DNA of 64,000 bases from Nissolia schottii (GCA_003254905.1 QANU01015246.1:461675-525674), one strand, 5' to 3'. Numbered from the stretch's first letter, positions 24,709 to 37,255 are shown. Numbers and translations: made by a program. Notes: generated by a model from the sequence alone, not told the origin.

Positions 24709-26250
24709 TACATAACGAGACAATGATGTAAGAAACAAATAATTTTTTTTTAAAAAAATAATCATGTATCATTGTCATCGGGTCAAGAAGTAGGTTTAAT
24801 TTTGTAACCCAATACCCTACTTGATTAGAGGTTAGACTCATCAAATTTTACTCGAACATATCCGATGACCCAACCCGACCCAAATATGTTAGATTGAGTT
24901 GGGTTGGGTTGGATTAGTAGGGTCATTGATTTGACCCGTACTCATGTGCACCACTAAATCCATCCAATATCTAATCCAAATCTATTAATATTTTTTAATT
25001 ATAAAATTATTTATGTTTATTTGTAATAAATTTAGTTTGATCACATTTCTATTTGTATCATTTTTAAATAAATATTATTTTATATTGATGATTTGTGTTA
25101 AAAATAATTATAGATTTGAAATATGATTATGGTTAAATGACATAATGGTTGTATGTGGCAGATTTGAACTAGGAATTAAAAATTCAATTTTCACGTTAAA
25201 TGTAATATCTTTTATTTTAACAATAATTGAATCATTCATTGTCAAATCATAAAGATGTTTTTGTTTTCTGTAGTAATCAATAAAAGGTATATGAATCTTG
25301 CCATCATCATCTCGATCAAAAACCATATAAATAATAAGGATTCTTTGGTAATTTGTGGGAAATTTACCAGTTTTTACTTAGATTTATCATGGACTAAAAA
25401 TTTATTTAAACTTAAAATTCATCATTTTATTAATTTTTAAAATTAAATTCATCAAATTTTGCCATCATTTTATGTTCTGTATACTATTGATAAATTTTTC
25501 TCTCGTCAAATTATTGATTAGAATTAACTTGTAAATGGTTTAAAGAATAAAAAATCATGAACCTTATAATATATTTTTTTACAAATATTATATTAATATT
25601 AATATATTGCATTTGATCATATTACACATTAGTATATCCTATTAAGATATAAAATGATACCAAAATTTAATAAACTTAATTTTAAAATTGTCAAAAATTA
25701 TAAATTTAAGTGAAAAAGGATGAATATCCCAAAAGGCGCTGAAGAATCCTAGGTCAAGATTATGGTGCCTCCTTAAAAAAATGGAGGCATGATATTTTTT
25801 TATTAAAAAAATCAATTAAATTAAGCGCACAAAAAAAATCAAATTCATCTATTTTTCACCTAAGTATTATCATAAGCTTTATTTTTAAATTCATTTATTT
25901 TTTACTTATCTTAATTACCTCAAATCTTTGATAATATATAATCTCGTGAATTAATCATTATATAGGAATTTTCACAAAAAATATAATAAAAATAGTTACA
26001 TAGGAATACCTCTAGATTTTTTTCATTTTTATTGGAAATATATGAAAATTTTACAATGTAATTATGACAATATTGTATCATAAAAATATATCAAAGACTT
26101 AGTTGATGATAGTGATTTAAGATAAAAAAAAAATATTTGAAACTTAATTATGGTAAATCGAGGTAAAATTAATTGAGATTAATCACGATAGATTGAAAAA
26201 AAAAATATATACTTACAGTGACGGGTATAAGGAAGCCCAATCCATTTGGT
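24705..26250. other. AT-rich DNA with no recognisable gene
   Basis: Mostly long A and T runs. Short GGGTTGGGTTGG-type repeats occur at about 24890-24912 and related text near 24400-24490. No coding similarity was recognised. Confidence 0.5.
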
Positions 26251-26254
26251 TTTG

Positions 26255-26264
26255 CTATAAATAT
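26255..26264 (+). promoter_or_regulatory. TATA box of the small candidate gene
   Basis: CTATAAATAT fits a plant TATA box. It is placed so that a transcript starting near 26287 would include a short 5' exon ending in AAG|GTACG at 26345. Confidence 0.45.
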
Positions 26265-26500
26265 CACTGTGTGTCGAAAGGATAAGACGCAAAAATAAGA
26301 AATAAAAGATAATAGTAGAGAGGATTTACTGACACTATTTCTAAGGTACGATTATTTTTACCATAGTGTTTCAAATGATAAATTGGTCATAGCTTTTATT
26401 TTATTTTCTTTTTCTAGTCATACGCACATGCATTTTTACGATATTTGGTAACATATGTCAAATTAAATGATTAGTTTGATATACACATGCATTTCAAAGG

Positions 26501-26501
<1 letters not shown>

Positions 26502-26548
<47 letters not shown>

Positions 26549-26569
26549 GTTATTGTTGTTGTTGTTGTT
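26502..26569. repeat. (ATT)n(GTT)n microsatellite
   Basis: About 68 bp of ATT repeats grading into GTT repeats, inside the putative 5' UTR intron of the small candidate gene. Confidence 0.93.
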
Positions 26570-26661
26570 TTTTATTTTTTTTATTCTTGTATCATGTGTA
26601 GTTTGGGCATATTGGTGCATATATTTATTCAAAATTAAATTTGGATAATGCAGGATTAAAC

Positions 26662-26931
26662 ATGTCAATGCAAGGAGTTGAATCAGATAATGCATGCTCA
26701 AAATCTAGTGTGAGAAATAATCCGAAGGGTAAAAAACAGGGATTTCTTGCTAGTATTTTCTCATGCTTTAAGCGTGGTAGCAAAGATCTATCTCCTAGAG
26801 CTTGGCCTACTATTAATATACAAGACCATCAAGAATGCCAAGGAGAATCATGTCCTCTTGAATTTAGACGCGATGGAACTACTTCGGCAAAACCTTCTTC
26901 AAATCCGAGGAGTTCAAGTACGAGCCAGTAG
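26662..26931 (+). CDS. Small basic protein of unknown function (89 aa)
   Basis: I do not recognise this protein. The CDS starts at ATG 26662 and encodes 89 residues ending in a Ser-rich tail. It contains GKKQGFLASIFSCFKRGSK, a basic segment around a short hydrophobic SIFSCF core, and then SPRAWPTINIQD. A gene model is readable: TATA box at 26255, a non-coding exon of about 26287-26345 with donor AAG|GTACG, an intron of about 26346-26653 holding a trinucleotide microsatellite, and acceptor GCAG just before the coding exon. Codon use is not low-complexity, unlike the surrounding chance ORFs. It could be a real small gene, perhaps with a membrane-binding or palmitoylated basic patch, or a spurious frame. 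Confidence is moderate. Confidence 0.45.
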   Translation: MSMQGVESDNACSKSSVRNNPKGKKQGFLASIFSCFKRGSKDLSPRAWPTINIQDHQECQGESCPLEFRRDGTTSAKPSSNPRSSSTSQ

Positions 26932-28460
26932 TATAATTAGAATATATATACACATGTTAACTTTAGGAAAATTATAACTATTTTTCTTTAGGAGTTTAGG
27001 AAATCTTATATTATTAGTGCAATTTTACAAAGGATTTTTATTCTATGATTTTAGCACAGTTATTAAGAGTATTTAGGAAGAATTTGATATGATTTGATCA
27101 TTTGACATTCATTTTTGATAAATATTATTTTTTCCTCCGTATCTTATTTATTGTTCAATGTTTATTGTCAAATTAAGACTACTTGGAGCTATATGAGAAT
27201 ATAAGGATTTATAAAAATGTACATTCACGTTAATTTTGTAAAGTACTATATGGGCCTCAACGAATTGGTGAGAGATAAGGGGAAGTTTACTTTGTCAAAC
27301 AAAACGTTCTGCTCTGCAAGACGTGATCAACTTTAACATTCGATTATATATATATATATATATATTGGAAAGGCCAAAGCACTAACAAACTGCAATTGTT
27401 AACCTATACCTCATTGCTCATTGTCTCTCAAGCACGAATTAACCTAAAAAATTGTTGTTAATCACAGTATTTCCCTTGAGCACTTCAATGTTCAAATTCG
27501 AATTATTGTTGCGGAGGATGTCGTTAAAGAGGATGAGAAGAATTGAAGCTAGCTAGTTAGTGAACCAAAAAGAAGAAAAGAAAAATTGATGCTTAGGTTC
27601 ACTTCCTATTGTATATTCAATCGTTTCGCAGTAATTGCGATTTGCGAGTACTCCACAATTGTTCTAGCATCAAAAAAAATTCTACAATTGTTCTGCTAAT
27701 GTTTGGTCAACAATCCTTATGTTTAAATTTTAATAGTGTTGTTTTACATTTTTCTTTTAGGGTTTAAACTTTAAACCCTTAACCGAAGACAAAAGCATTG
27801 CTTCTGTTACGAACATTATTGTAAGATGAATGTCAAAAAATTAACATGACTGTTGTGAAAAATATTATTTGGTTGATGTTTTAGTTAGTAAGATCTTGAT
27901 ATTTGATATGTTTATATATTCTTCACATTTAACATATAAATAATGTTTTGGGTGCTTAATGTATTATAAATTTTTTATATTAAGAATACCATCTCACTCT
28001 ATTATTTTTCATCATCTTTTCTATTACTCTTCCCTAACACTTTTTCTATTATTTTATAATACATTAGGCGCTTTATCTAATTCAAAGAATCAATTTTCTT
28101 TGAAAATTAATTATACAAAGTAGTAGTAGTTTTCTTTTCAAATTTTTTTCTAGCACCATAGAATTAATCCGTTACAGATTCTTTCCATACTCCTCTTTTT
28201 ATTGATTCTAAAATTATAATTTTTTTAATACAAAGCCAATATGAAATGAATAAGGAGCTACTAAATAAGCACAGTCATTTGTTCAGATGCCTCCATGTGT
28301 TTGAGTCTATGATAGAAATATAAATAGCACGTTTTACATTTGTGTGTAAATAGTTCAACTTTTTTTGTATCTCTTTAATTTTATATTTTAATTATGTTCT
28401 TTATTATAGCTTTATCATAGTGTACTTCTTTTATACTATTCTATTGCTTTTTTGAATGTG
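26932..28460. other. AT-rich intergenic DNA
   Basis: No gene recognised. A (TA)n tract lies at about 27344-27365. The first part may hold the 3' UTR of the small candidate gene. Confidence 0.5.
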
Positions 28461-28461
28461 A

Positions 28462-28808
28462 TTTTCATAAGTGAATGGTAGCGATACCTAGCTACGACAA
28501 AATAAAACCATTCTCAAAAGTGAATGAAATTGTACCTATAGTCATTCTCATAAGTGAATAATAATCATACCCATTCACAGAAGTGAATGACAACCATATC
28601 CATTTCCAAAAGTGAATGATAATCATATTCACTTTTAGAAGTGAATGCTAATTATACCTATTCTCATAAGTGAATGATGATTAATTATACAAATTCATAT
28701 AAGTGAATGATAATCATATACATTCCTAGAAGTGAATGATAATTATATTCATTCTCAATAGCCAATGATAATTATACTAAAAAGATAATTATTCCCATAA
28801 GTGAATGT
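28462..28808. repeat. ~29-bp minisatellite with an internal CATTC...GTGAATG palindrome
   Basis: About eleven degenerate copies of CATTCTCATAAGTGAATG followed by ATAATCATAC-like text. In each unit CATTC pairs with GAATG across six or seven bases, so every unit can form a small hairpin. Period is 28-32 bp. It lies about 300 bp upstream of the copia pol remnant. Confidence 0.8.
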
Positions 28809-29109
28809 ATCTTTATTATTTGAAACTATATGCAATTGCAGTATTTTCCCATTTAAAGAGATTTAAATATTCTCAATAGTGAATATGTCAAAAGATCATT
28901 GTTGCAGTGAATGAATATTATTATTTTCTCTGTCTAAAGTATATTATTTTCATATTTTACATTCCCTGAAATGAATGTACCTCTAAGAATGATTTTAAAT
29001 ATTTTATTAACTTTGAGTATTTATAATATGATACTTATATCCTCCTGTAGAGGACAATATAGTTACCGATTTTCAAAAGTAAATTGGCCAACTCAATTTT
29101 TAGTTTCCA

Positions 29110-31830
29110 TTTTTTTAATTGTTTATTGAAAACTAATTGTGAGACCATCACCAGTTAAGGTTGAGATTCAATTCCTTGAATTTTTAGAACATATTCAGCG
29201 TGATATATGTGCGCTCATACACTCACCATGTGGACTATTTAGATATAATATGGTTTTAACATATGCATCGACAAGATGGTCACATGTGTTTTTATTGTCA
29301 ACTCGCAGTATGACGTTTGTGAGGTTACTTACTCAAATAATAAAATTAAGAGCATAATTTTCAAGTTATGCTAGTAAGACAATTCGTCTTGATAATGCTA
29401 GTGAGCTTACATCTCAAGTTTTTTATGATTATTGTATGTCAATTGGAATAACACTTGAAGTGTTGGTTGCTCATGTTCATACACAAAATGAGACCTAGCA
29501 AAATCTTTTATTAAACGCCTCTAATTAATAGTTAGGTCAATACTTACGAGAACAAAACTTTCTTTTTCAGCATGGGGACATGCTATCTTACATGCAACAA
29601 AATTGTATGCATCGGGCCAACAACTTATTATAAATTCTCCTTATTACATTTGACTTTTGGTCATGAGTTAAATGTTTACCAGCTTAAGATTTTCATGTGC
29701 GATTTATGTCTAAATTTCTCCACCACAACGCTAGAACCTCAAATAATGTTGAGAATATATATAATTGTTTGATTGAATGTCTTTCAATCACATATTGAGA
29801 AGTAGTGCCTTGAATGAAGAAAGGCTAAGAGCTTTGGGGTAGATATTAATGAGCTAAGATGCCGAAGAGATAGGACGAAGCTTAGAACACCTTGCCGAAG
29901 CTTTCCACAAACTAGATGGCGATTGATTTTGATGTGCTTCGTTCATTCATGAAGATTGGGTTGGTTGCAATGTCAAGTGCAGAGCGATTATTATGGAAAG
30001 TTTGAGAGGATCAATTATTTATTTACGACACGATTTTTTATTGCTATGAAATAATTTTTTTCAGCATTAGGGGAAGAAAATAAGCAGTTGAAAAAGGAAA
30101 TCATATGAAGTACATTGTCATTATCTCGTTTAAATACTCATACAAGGCAATGTAAAAAGTAATTGATTTACACAATGTTGCAAATTAACTGTCAGATTTA
30201 TTTACTAACCCAAAGAGATATACCGACTGAAAATTAAGGCTCCAATTTTAATTGGTGTCCTACAATGACAACCTATTAGTGCAAATGAAAGTAAGTTACA
30301 CTTGAAGCACGGTAAAACAATTGGTTCCAAATATGATAATTCCTTTAAAATGGAAAGAAGCAATTAATGAAGACAATCATAATATAGGGGAAAATGCTCG
30401 AAAAGAGCCCTAATATATAACTATTGATTAAACTTCAGAAGTAGTTCATGTACCTGAAAAATGACAAAAATAAAGAGATATCGATTAGTTATGGCTTTAT
30501 GAAAAATATCAAAAATATATTATTGTCAACAACATTTTTGCATATAATGTTGCTATTTAAATAATAAAACAATATGAGGATCTTGAATAACAATTTGTCA
30601 AAGAATATTGTAGACAGAGAAATGATTGGCCAATGCAGAAAGACGCAATTTATGTTGAAATCAACTTCACTCGCAAAATATGAAGTTTTTGGGAATCAAG
30701 CACCGGAAGGTGTGAAAACAGTGGGGTACAAGTGAGTTTTCATGCAAATTTGAAATGAGGAGAGATGAGAATACACAACTTGTAGCACAAGGCTTTTCGA
30801 AAAACCTAACATTGACTACAAGGAGATATATTCTCCCTGGTAAATTTAATTTTATTCTATCAGTTAATAAAGAAACCAGACACATGTTTATAAATCTATT
30901 TATATGACTCACTAGGTAGCAAAATTTTTATAAAAATCCCTGAAGGACTTAAAATGGCTGAAACATATAACAATTCTCAAAAAAAAAATTCATTATGACA
31001 TCATCAATCCTTATATGGATTAAAACAATTAGGGCGTACATGGTAAAATACCAAAGTCAATACTTATTGAAATATGGGTTTAGAAATGATCCCATTACCT
31101 ATGTATTTTCATAAAAATGTTAGGATCTAAATTGGTATAATCATGTTATAAGTTGGTGAATTAAACATCGTTATTGGATCTTTAGAAGATATTTGACTTA
31201 TACATAAAATATTTTTTTATCAATCAACTTATGTTGAGAAGATTATAAAATAATTTTATATGGATTATACACATCCATTGAGTACCCCAATGTTTGTGAG
31301 ATCACTTGGTGTAAATAAAGATCCATTTCGACATTGTGAGAATGTCTACGAACTTCTTGGTCTTGAAGTACTATATCTTAGTGCTATTGGAGCGCTAATA
31401 TATGTTGCTAACAATATACCATCAGATATAGCTTTTTTTTTTTGTAAGCTTATTAGAAGATTTAGTTTCTGTCCAACAAGAAGACATTGGAATGATGTTA
31501 AGCATATATTGTGTTACCTACAAGAATCTGTTGACAAAGGTTTGTTTTATTCGAATGAGTCTAATCCTCAACTAACTGAATATGCAAAAGCAAATATTTT
31601 TTATTTGATCCACATAAAAATAGATCCCAAATAGGCTATTTATTTTCAAGTGGAGGTATAACTGTACCATGGTTCACAACAAAGGAAATTATAGTTGTTT
31701 CATCAAATCATGTAGAAATACTGACAATGTATGAAGCAAGTCAACAATGAATTTGACTTAGATCGATCACCCATCACATCCAGAAAATGGGTGGCTTCCC
31801 TTAGAAAATAAGATCTCAACAATTATGTAT
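29110..31830 (+). pseudogene. Decayed Ty1-copia retrotransposon pol (integrase to RNase H)
   Basis: Read across frames on the plus strand, the segments appear in copia order. The integrase core comes first (29139-29750, with SPCGLFRYNMVL, ASTRWSHVFLLSTRS, then LDNASELTSQ-like and AHVHTQNE-like text). Linker text follows at about 30060-30660. The start of reverse transcriptase (VGYKWVF- and YKARLVAQGFS-like) lies at about 30700-30840. The connection and RNase H-proximal region is at 31260-31720 (HPLSTPMFVRSLGVNKDPF, YLSAIGALIYVANN, TRRHWNDVKHILCYLQ). Many stops and frameshifts, an internal deletion in reverse transcriptase and a missing RNase H end make it non-functional. No gag was found upstream. 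Confidence 0.88.
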
Positions 31831-31885
31831 AAATATACGTAAGTGGCATAATGTGGTTTTTTTTTTCCGGCCTGAATTCTTTGAC

Positions 31886-32003
31886 GTAAGCCCAATAATA
31901 GTTGATTAGTGTTTCGGGAACTTGTTTTTAAACCTAATTCGCGTTTGTTAGAGGTTGCATTTCTTCCTAATGAAACACTAGGCTAACATTGGGCTTTGAC
32001 AAC
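31886..32003. repeat. Imperfect inverted repeat of about 33 bp
   Basis: 31886-31918 (GTAAGCCCAATAATAG... to ...GTGTTTCGGGA) matches in inverse 31970-32003 (TGAAACACTAGG... to ...CATTGGGCTTTGAC). The loop is about 50 bp. It abuts the 3' end of the copia remnant. Confidence 0.5.
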
Positions 32004-32189
32004 TTCTATTAAAGTTAGCCCAAATTATAATTAGAAACCATAGATGGTTGCCCTGAAAATGAAATGATGACCCAGACAAAGTGTTTGAGAAAAAAATTGT
32101 GAAAGTTGTTTCTGGATTCAAATCGATTGTCATTGGTTAATTAGGTGAGCGTCAGGGACAAGTGCACCAACTTATGCGATTGCAATTTA

Positions 32190-32610
32190 GATATTTATAG
32201 ATGTATAGGCCGTACCTATAAATAGTTCATTGTAAGAGATCAACCGAACGCACATAGAAAGAATGGATCGTGAGTACTTGAGAGAAACCCCTAATCAAAT
32301 TAGGAATTCTTACCATCAATTAGCTAATCTAGGAATCGCATAGTTGAGACTTAACATAACAAAGTGAATTAAGTGCAATCGTGCGCCCTAGAGTTCTCTC
32401 AATTAATTTCTAAACTCGCATTACCTTTGATTTCCTTCCATTAACCAATTTAGTTCATGTTTTCACACTTTCTAATTTTAATTCTTAGTTAGTTTTGATT
32501 CATTCAACTTACGCAATTATCGAATACTTGGTAGTTGTTATCCTCATGAGAACGATATATTTTACTCATTTTTATTACTTACATGGCGACGTGATATACT
32601 TGTTGTGATA
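32190..32610 (+). mobile_element. LTR/leader-like fragment of a retrotransposon
   Basis: The text TATAAATAG at about 32217 is followed by several hundred bases of leader-like sequence with repeated AATTCTTAGTTAG. It ends CCTCATGAGAACGATATATTTTACTC then TACATGGCGACGTGATATACTTG. That ending resembles the LTR-to-leader sequence I know from plant Ty3-gypsy elements. No PBS or second LTR was identified. Confidence 0.35.
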
Positions 32611-34409
32611 TTCGTATTACCAATATCCTTAAATGTATCAAAGTGTAAATCATTTTATACTTACATATATAGGGCTGGAATTATTACATCACATAAATGT
32701 AACTTTAACAAGTACTTGTGGGGAGAGGAATGCCGGGGTGGGGCTGCGGGAAGAAAGTGGAGGTGTAGCGGCCGGGCAACGGAATGGTGGGGCAGTGATG
32801 GCCGATGGAGAAAAGTTAAGAAAAATCAATTGAAATAATTCATTTTTTTATTTGATTGAAGTGACCATAATCTTAAGTGGTGATTCTACTAAATTATCCA
32901 AGAATTTCCCTTACTCTCTTAGTATTTTTTTTCTTTCACATTTTGCACAATCCCAACAACAACAATCTTGAATTAAGCAATAATACCCATTTGAGACATC
33001 TCTTATATAATCCTATGCTAAGGAGTGAATTAATGAAATTGCATTTACTTTTTAAAGGAAGACATTATGAGTCAAAAACATATTTATATTTAAAGAGAAG
33101 GAAAAAAAATACTCACTTGCATGCAGGGAGCATTCATCTTTGTTTTGAAAAAAAAAATTTTATTACTGAAAATAAAGGAATAAAACTTTATTATCTGAAT
33201 TATTGTTTGTTTTCTTCTGGTTAACTGATGTCATGGTTACGGCATACAAGGCAAAGCAAAGCATCCCTCACAGGACATGTTGGCGCACGCTGCCGGCTTC
33301 AACCCTAGCAACGTATTCTATGAAGTACAAATCCAAAAGTCAAATGAGATGAGTGACCATGTTCAAAGGGATTCAAATAAGAACAGAAAAATTATTAATT
33401 CGTACAAGTCTGCGCCTTATATATTTGCTATCTCGCTACTAGTACCCTTTAAAAATAACTACCAGTTATTTGATAGAAAGATGAATATTATATAATAGTA
33501 AAAAATATTATGTAACAGAAAAAAAAAATATTGTCAAACACTAAAAATAAGTATTATTAAACATGTGTATGCATGAACGCACATAAATATTCAATTACAA
33601 TATTTATTTTTTGTTTTTTGGTAATATTAAACTCACGCATGCATGGATATACAAAAATGTTCAGTGACAATATTTGTTTATCTATTGCGTAATATTTATT
33701 TTTTTGCTTTGTAATATTTATTTCTCTATTAGGTGATTATTTTTTAGATGTACAAATGATATTTGTCATATATTTACACATTCACGTGCATATAATTGAG
33801 GAGGCTCATAAATAAGAAATGTATTTTAGATAAAGTTGATGATACACATTTATGCAATAGTTTTTTTTTGTTATTATAAATATGTATAAGCTTAAGACGT
33901 TAAACTAATGTTTATGCAAGAATTTCTCATAAGAAAAATGCTAATAATAAAATGTCCGTTTTAAAAATACTCACTAACATTCCATGTAAATTGCACTCGA
34001 AAAGAAGAAATTGTACATTTTTAAAATATCATTTTATGCTTTCAATTGCAAACATAAGAATGGGAATTACCATATCTCTAATAACTAGTGTTATGTTGAT
34101 ATAGTTTGTTAGCCCAAAAAATAGAAGTCAATGGAGAATATGCATGTTCTCTTCCTTGTCTTCTTACCTACCTATCAAATTGCCTTTTTGTATATCTTCA
34201 CGAGTTGTATCTTATGATGAGTTATCCAACACTCAAATTAATTATACTGATTTAATGATTTGCCAAAATAGCAATAGAAAAGGCCAACAAAATTGGCAAC
34301 TTCTAGACCATTTGAAGCCGTGCTAGAATTCTAATTCATGGTAAGCGTGACACCATCCTACCATCATTATCAATTATATTTTATCAAATCCTATCCAACT
34401 TGCAACTAC

Positions 34410-34418
34410 TATATATAT
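34410..34418 (+). promoter_or_regulatory. TATA box of FQR1-like gene A
   Basis: TATATATAT about 93 bp upstream of the ATG. The same position in copy B (42365-42372) reads TATATATT, and the flanking text (GCAACTAC...GGCTTGT) is shared, so the promoter was duplicated with the gene. Confidence 0.6.
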
Positions 34419-34510
34419 GGCTTGTCATTCCATGTATCATGCATTCATCAACTACGTATAGAAACAGAGAGAAAGAGAAGCACAAAAGGACCTTGCAAGA
34501 TCGATCAACA

Positions 34511-35705
34511 ATGGCAGTCAAAGTGTATATTGTGTAAGCATTCTTAATATTTCTTTGTCACTCATCTTGAATTGCCTTTCTTCAACTTGTTGATCTTATA
34601 AGGAGCTCTGTTCACAAAATGAAGGGTTTTAATTTCATTACTTTGATATACATAGGTACTACTCAATGTATGGACACGTGGAGAAACTAGCAGAGGAAAT
34701 AAAGAAAGGAGCTGGTTCTGTAGAAGGTGTTGAGGCACAACTATGGCAGGCATGTAATATATTTATGTTTACTCTCTCTTTGAAAGAGGAAGGCATGTAA
34801 TTTATTTATGTTTATCTGATTTATCGATTTAGTTCATTACTTTTTTTAATCAATTTTTCTTGGATGTTTCAAATTGTTATTAATTTGTTTCATTCATAAA
34901 AGACTAACAGACTTTGTTGATGTGACAACCAGCACCATTTAATTAATGAATCTATAAGGTGCAGGTCGCAGAGACACTCCCGGATGAGGTGCTTGGAAAG
35001 ATGAGTGCACCGCCCCAGAGCGATGCACCGATCATCACCCCCAAAGAGCTCGCCAAGGGTGATGGTTTTGTCTTTGGTTTCCCAACAAGATTTGGAATGA
35101 TGGCGGCTCAGTTCAAAGCTTTTCTAGATGCAACCGGAGGCCTATGGCAAACACAACAGCTTGCAGGCAAGCCTGCTGGAATCTTCTATAGCACAAGTTC
35201 TCAAGGGGGTGGACAAGAGACTACAGCGTAAGATCATTGATTGGATACAATTTTAACACCTCACATTTAGACACGCACAAAATAAAATTGGATCCTGCCA
35301 ACTTTATCAATGACACGTACACTCGCTTATTTGTTTGGCCTGCTTACATGTGAGATGTGAAAATTGTATTTACACAAGAATCTTTTCAATTTGGTTTTTA
35401 TAATGAATTCCTAGGATGGATTAATTAATGAAGCACTAATGATATGAAAAATTGTGCATTGGTTTAATTATAGGCTCACTGCTATAACTCAGCTGGTTCA
35501 TCATGGAATGTTGTTTGTGCCAATTGGATACACATTTGGTGCGGGCATGTTTGAGATGGATGAAGTGAAGGGTGGAAGTCCATACGGTGCAGGAACTTAT
35601 GCTGGTGATGGCTCAAGACAACCATCTAAGCTTGAGTTGGAGCAAGCATTCCACCAAGGGAAGCTTATTGCCACTGTCACAAAGAAGCTCAAGCAAGTTG
35701 CATAA
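34511..35705 (+). CDS. FQR1: NAD(P)H:quinone oxidoreductase, FQR1-like (WrbA/flavodoxin-fold), copy A
   Basis: FMN-dependent, probably cytosolic or plasma-membrane-associated quinone reductase giving two-electron reduction of quinones; FQR1 is known as an auxin-response gene in Arabidopsis. Inferred exons are 34511-34533 (only 23 nt), 34656-34749, 34965-35227 and 35474-35705, giving 203 residues, the usual family length. The FMN phosphate loop YYSMYGH lies at about 9-15. [11 protein letters not shown] and [12 protein letters not shown] line the flavin site, and [23 protein letters not shown] is typical of WrbA proteins. Intron 2 must use a GC donor (TGGCAG|GCATGT), because only that junction keeps LWQ-VAETL in frame. 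All conserved motifs are intact, so this is likely the functional ancestral copy. Confidence 0.93.
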
Positions 35706-36515
35706 TCATGTTTGCCTCAAATACTATGTATCCACAAGATACCAGAATACTGCTGATTTGTCGTCCAATTATGTTTTGAATTCTACATATGTACTTTTAG
35801 TTTCGTGTGTTTGCATTTGTATGTAATAATTGTCTTTTTTAATGTATCGAGAAAATGCTTTGTATTGGATTTAATTTTTCTGTTACTGTGTTTTGTTTAC
35901 TGATATTAGTTGAATAAGAAATGTGTTTGTTTCTTCACATTATATAGGGTCAAGTTCTTGTTGAACACAGACGAGAAATACAATCAAAATAACTTTCTAC
36001 ATTTCTCCATATTTTGTTATTTCTCTAATTATTATTCCTAGTCCATCATGATTTTAACATTGTACCAAAGTCATGGCATTCGCCTTGCGAAAAACAAAAA
36101 AAACTCTCTCCTCTGTTTTCTTCGTTTTCATGTCTCTCTTCTTTGTCTCCACGCAAATCTGTTACCTTGTCTGCCTCTATGCAGATTCGTTGCCTAGTAT
36201 GCCTTTATCTAAATCCATTGTCTTGTCTTGTCTGTTTTTGCGCAAATTTGTTGTCTTTGCACAACTTAGACATGTTGTTGTCTATGTTGCCTCTGTGCAG
36301 CTCGATGTTTCTTCTTACATTCGAACTCGACTCGTTTCCTTTATCTCGTCATTCCTGCTTATGTGTAGACTCGACATTGTTGCAGCCTTACTATTCCTCC
36401 ACCACCTAACATTACTCCTTTTTAATACCTCGCACTCTTTCTCTCGTTTACTCCTTTTTTGTTAATTTCTTCACACAAGTCATGTTTAATTGGTGTATTT
36501 TTCAAATGGACACAT
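35706..36515. other. Intergenic region downstream of FQR1-like gene A
   Basis: Includes the 3' UTR. A pyrimidine-rich tract at 36090-36460 gives open frames with TCTTTGTC/GTTGCCTTGT-type repeats; no gene is supported. Confidence 0.5.
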
Positions 36516-37017
36516 TGTTGCGAATGGGAGCCTAAAATTGGGAAGATTAACATTAATGGGTTAAATGATAAATCACATAAGCAGATTGGACGTCACATCT
36601 TAGTCCAAAATCTTAAGCCTCCCACTTATAAACTTTCCATTTAGTCCATCTCTAACTGATGTGAGATTTTTATACACTCGCATCTAAAATCCAACAATCT
36701 CCCCCTCAAGTGTGAGGCCTAATATCAGTGTCCAGATCCCCCTTCAATGGAAGCTCATACAAGTATTCAATGATGCCAATAAGAGCCACACTAACTCTTC
36801 AAGATCTTACACCAGGATCCAACAACCACCATTACTCCAATAACCTAGGTTGATCCAAACCATCAGCTCTAATACAACTTGTTGAAAAGGGGAGTCCAAA
36901 ATCGAGAAGATCAACATCAAAAAGCTAAGTGAGAAACCACACAAGCGGACCAGGGGCCACATCTTGGCTTAAAACAAGCTTATGAGCCTTCCCAAATATA
37001 TACTCCCCTCAACGAAA
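36516..37017 (-). mobile_element. TRIM (short LTR retrotransposon without coding DNA), 5' LTR truncated
   Basis: Read on the minus strand. The 3' LTR is 36696-36516, starting TGTTGGATTTTAG and ending CGCAACA. The polypurine tract CTTGAGGGGGAGAT lies at 36710-36697. The internal region is only about 180 bp. The primer-binding site TTGTATTAGAGC at 36877-36866 matches the initiator-Met tRNA type TGGTATCAGAGC at 10 of 12 positions. The second LTR copy spans about 37017-36880 (the plus strand begins TGTTGAAAAGGGGAGTCCAAAATCGAG, matching TGTTGCGAATGGGAGCCTAAAATTGGG). Its outer part is lost or diverged. Confidence 0.75.
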
Positions 37018-37255
37018 ACTTTGAGCACTATTCACGAGAAACAATCTTAAGGTTAGGATCACACTGGAGCCCAAACATGCACTAGCTAGGTTAGGGCAAA
37101 CATTGTGAGCAAATTTCATACTCTGCATTAATACAAATCGGTGTTGGTTGCAACTTGCAAGGGTTATTTTCTTTATGGTGTTTTCATTCTACAAGTGTTT
37201 TGGTTATTTCTTTTATAAGGGACCAGTCTTGCAGATGAAAAAGATATTTATATTT

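Larger units (their letters stand above)
33137..35735 (+). repeat. Segmental tandem duplication, copy A
   Basis: Collinear similarity with 39215-43970 is readable in pieces. 33137-33260 matches 39215-39300 (TTTATTATCTGAATTATTG, GGTTAACTGATG). 33300-33400 matches 39915-39990. 33940-34000 matches 40003-40050. 34139-34320 matches 40590-40750 (GCATGTTCTCTTCC, GTATCTTATGATGAGTTAT). 34385-35735 matches 42350-43970, which includes the whole gene. Copy B is longer because of several insertions. Confidence 0.8.

Noticed and set aside
28462..28808. CRISPR-like appearance of the palindromic tandem units
   Set aside because: Plant nuclear context, no unique spacers of constant length, units degenerate; this is a minisatellite.
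36073..36465. 130-codon plus-strand frame
   Set aside because: Pyrimidine-rich Ser/Leu/Phe translation without any recognised domain or gene signals.
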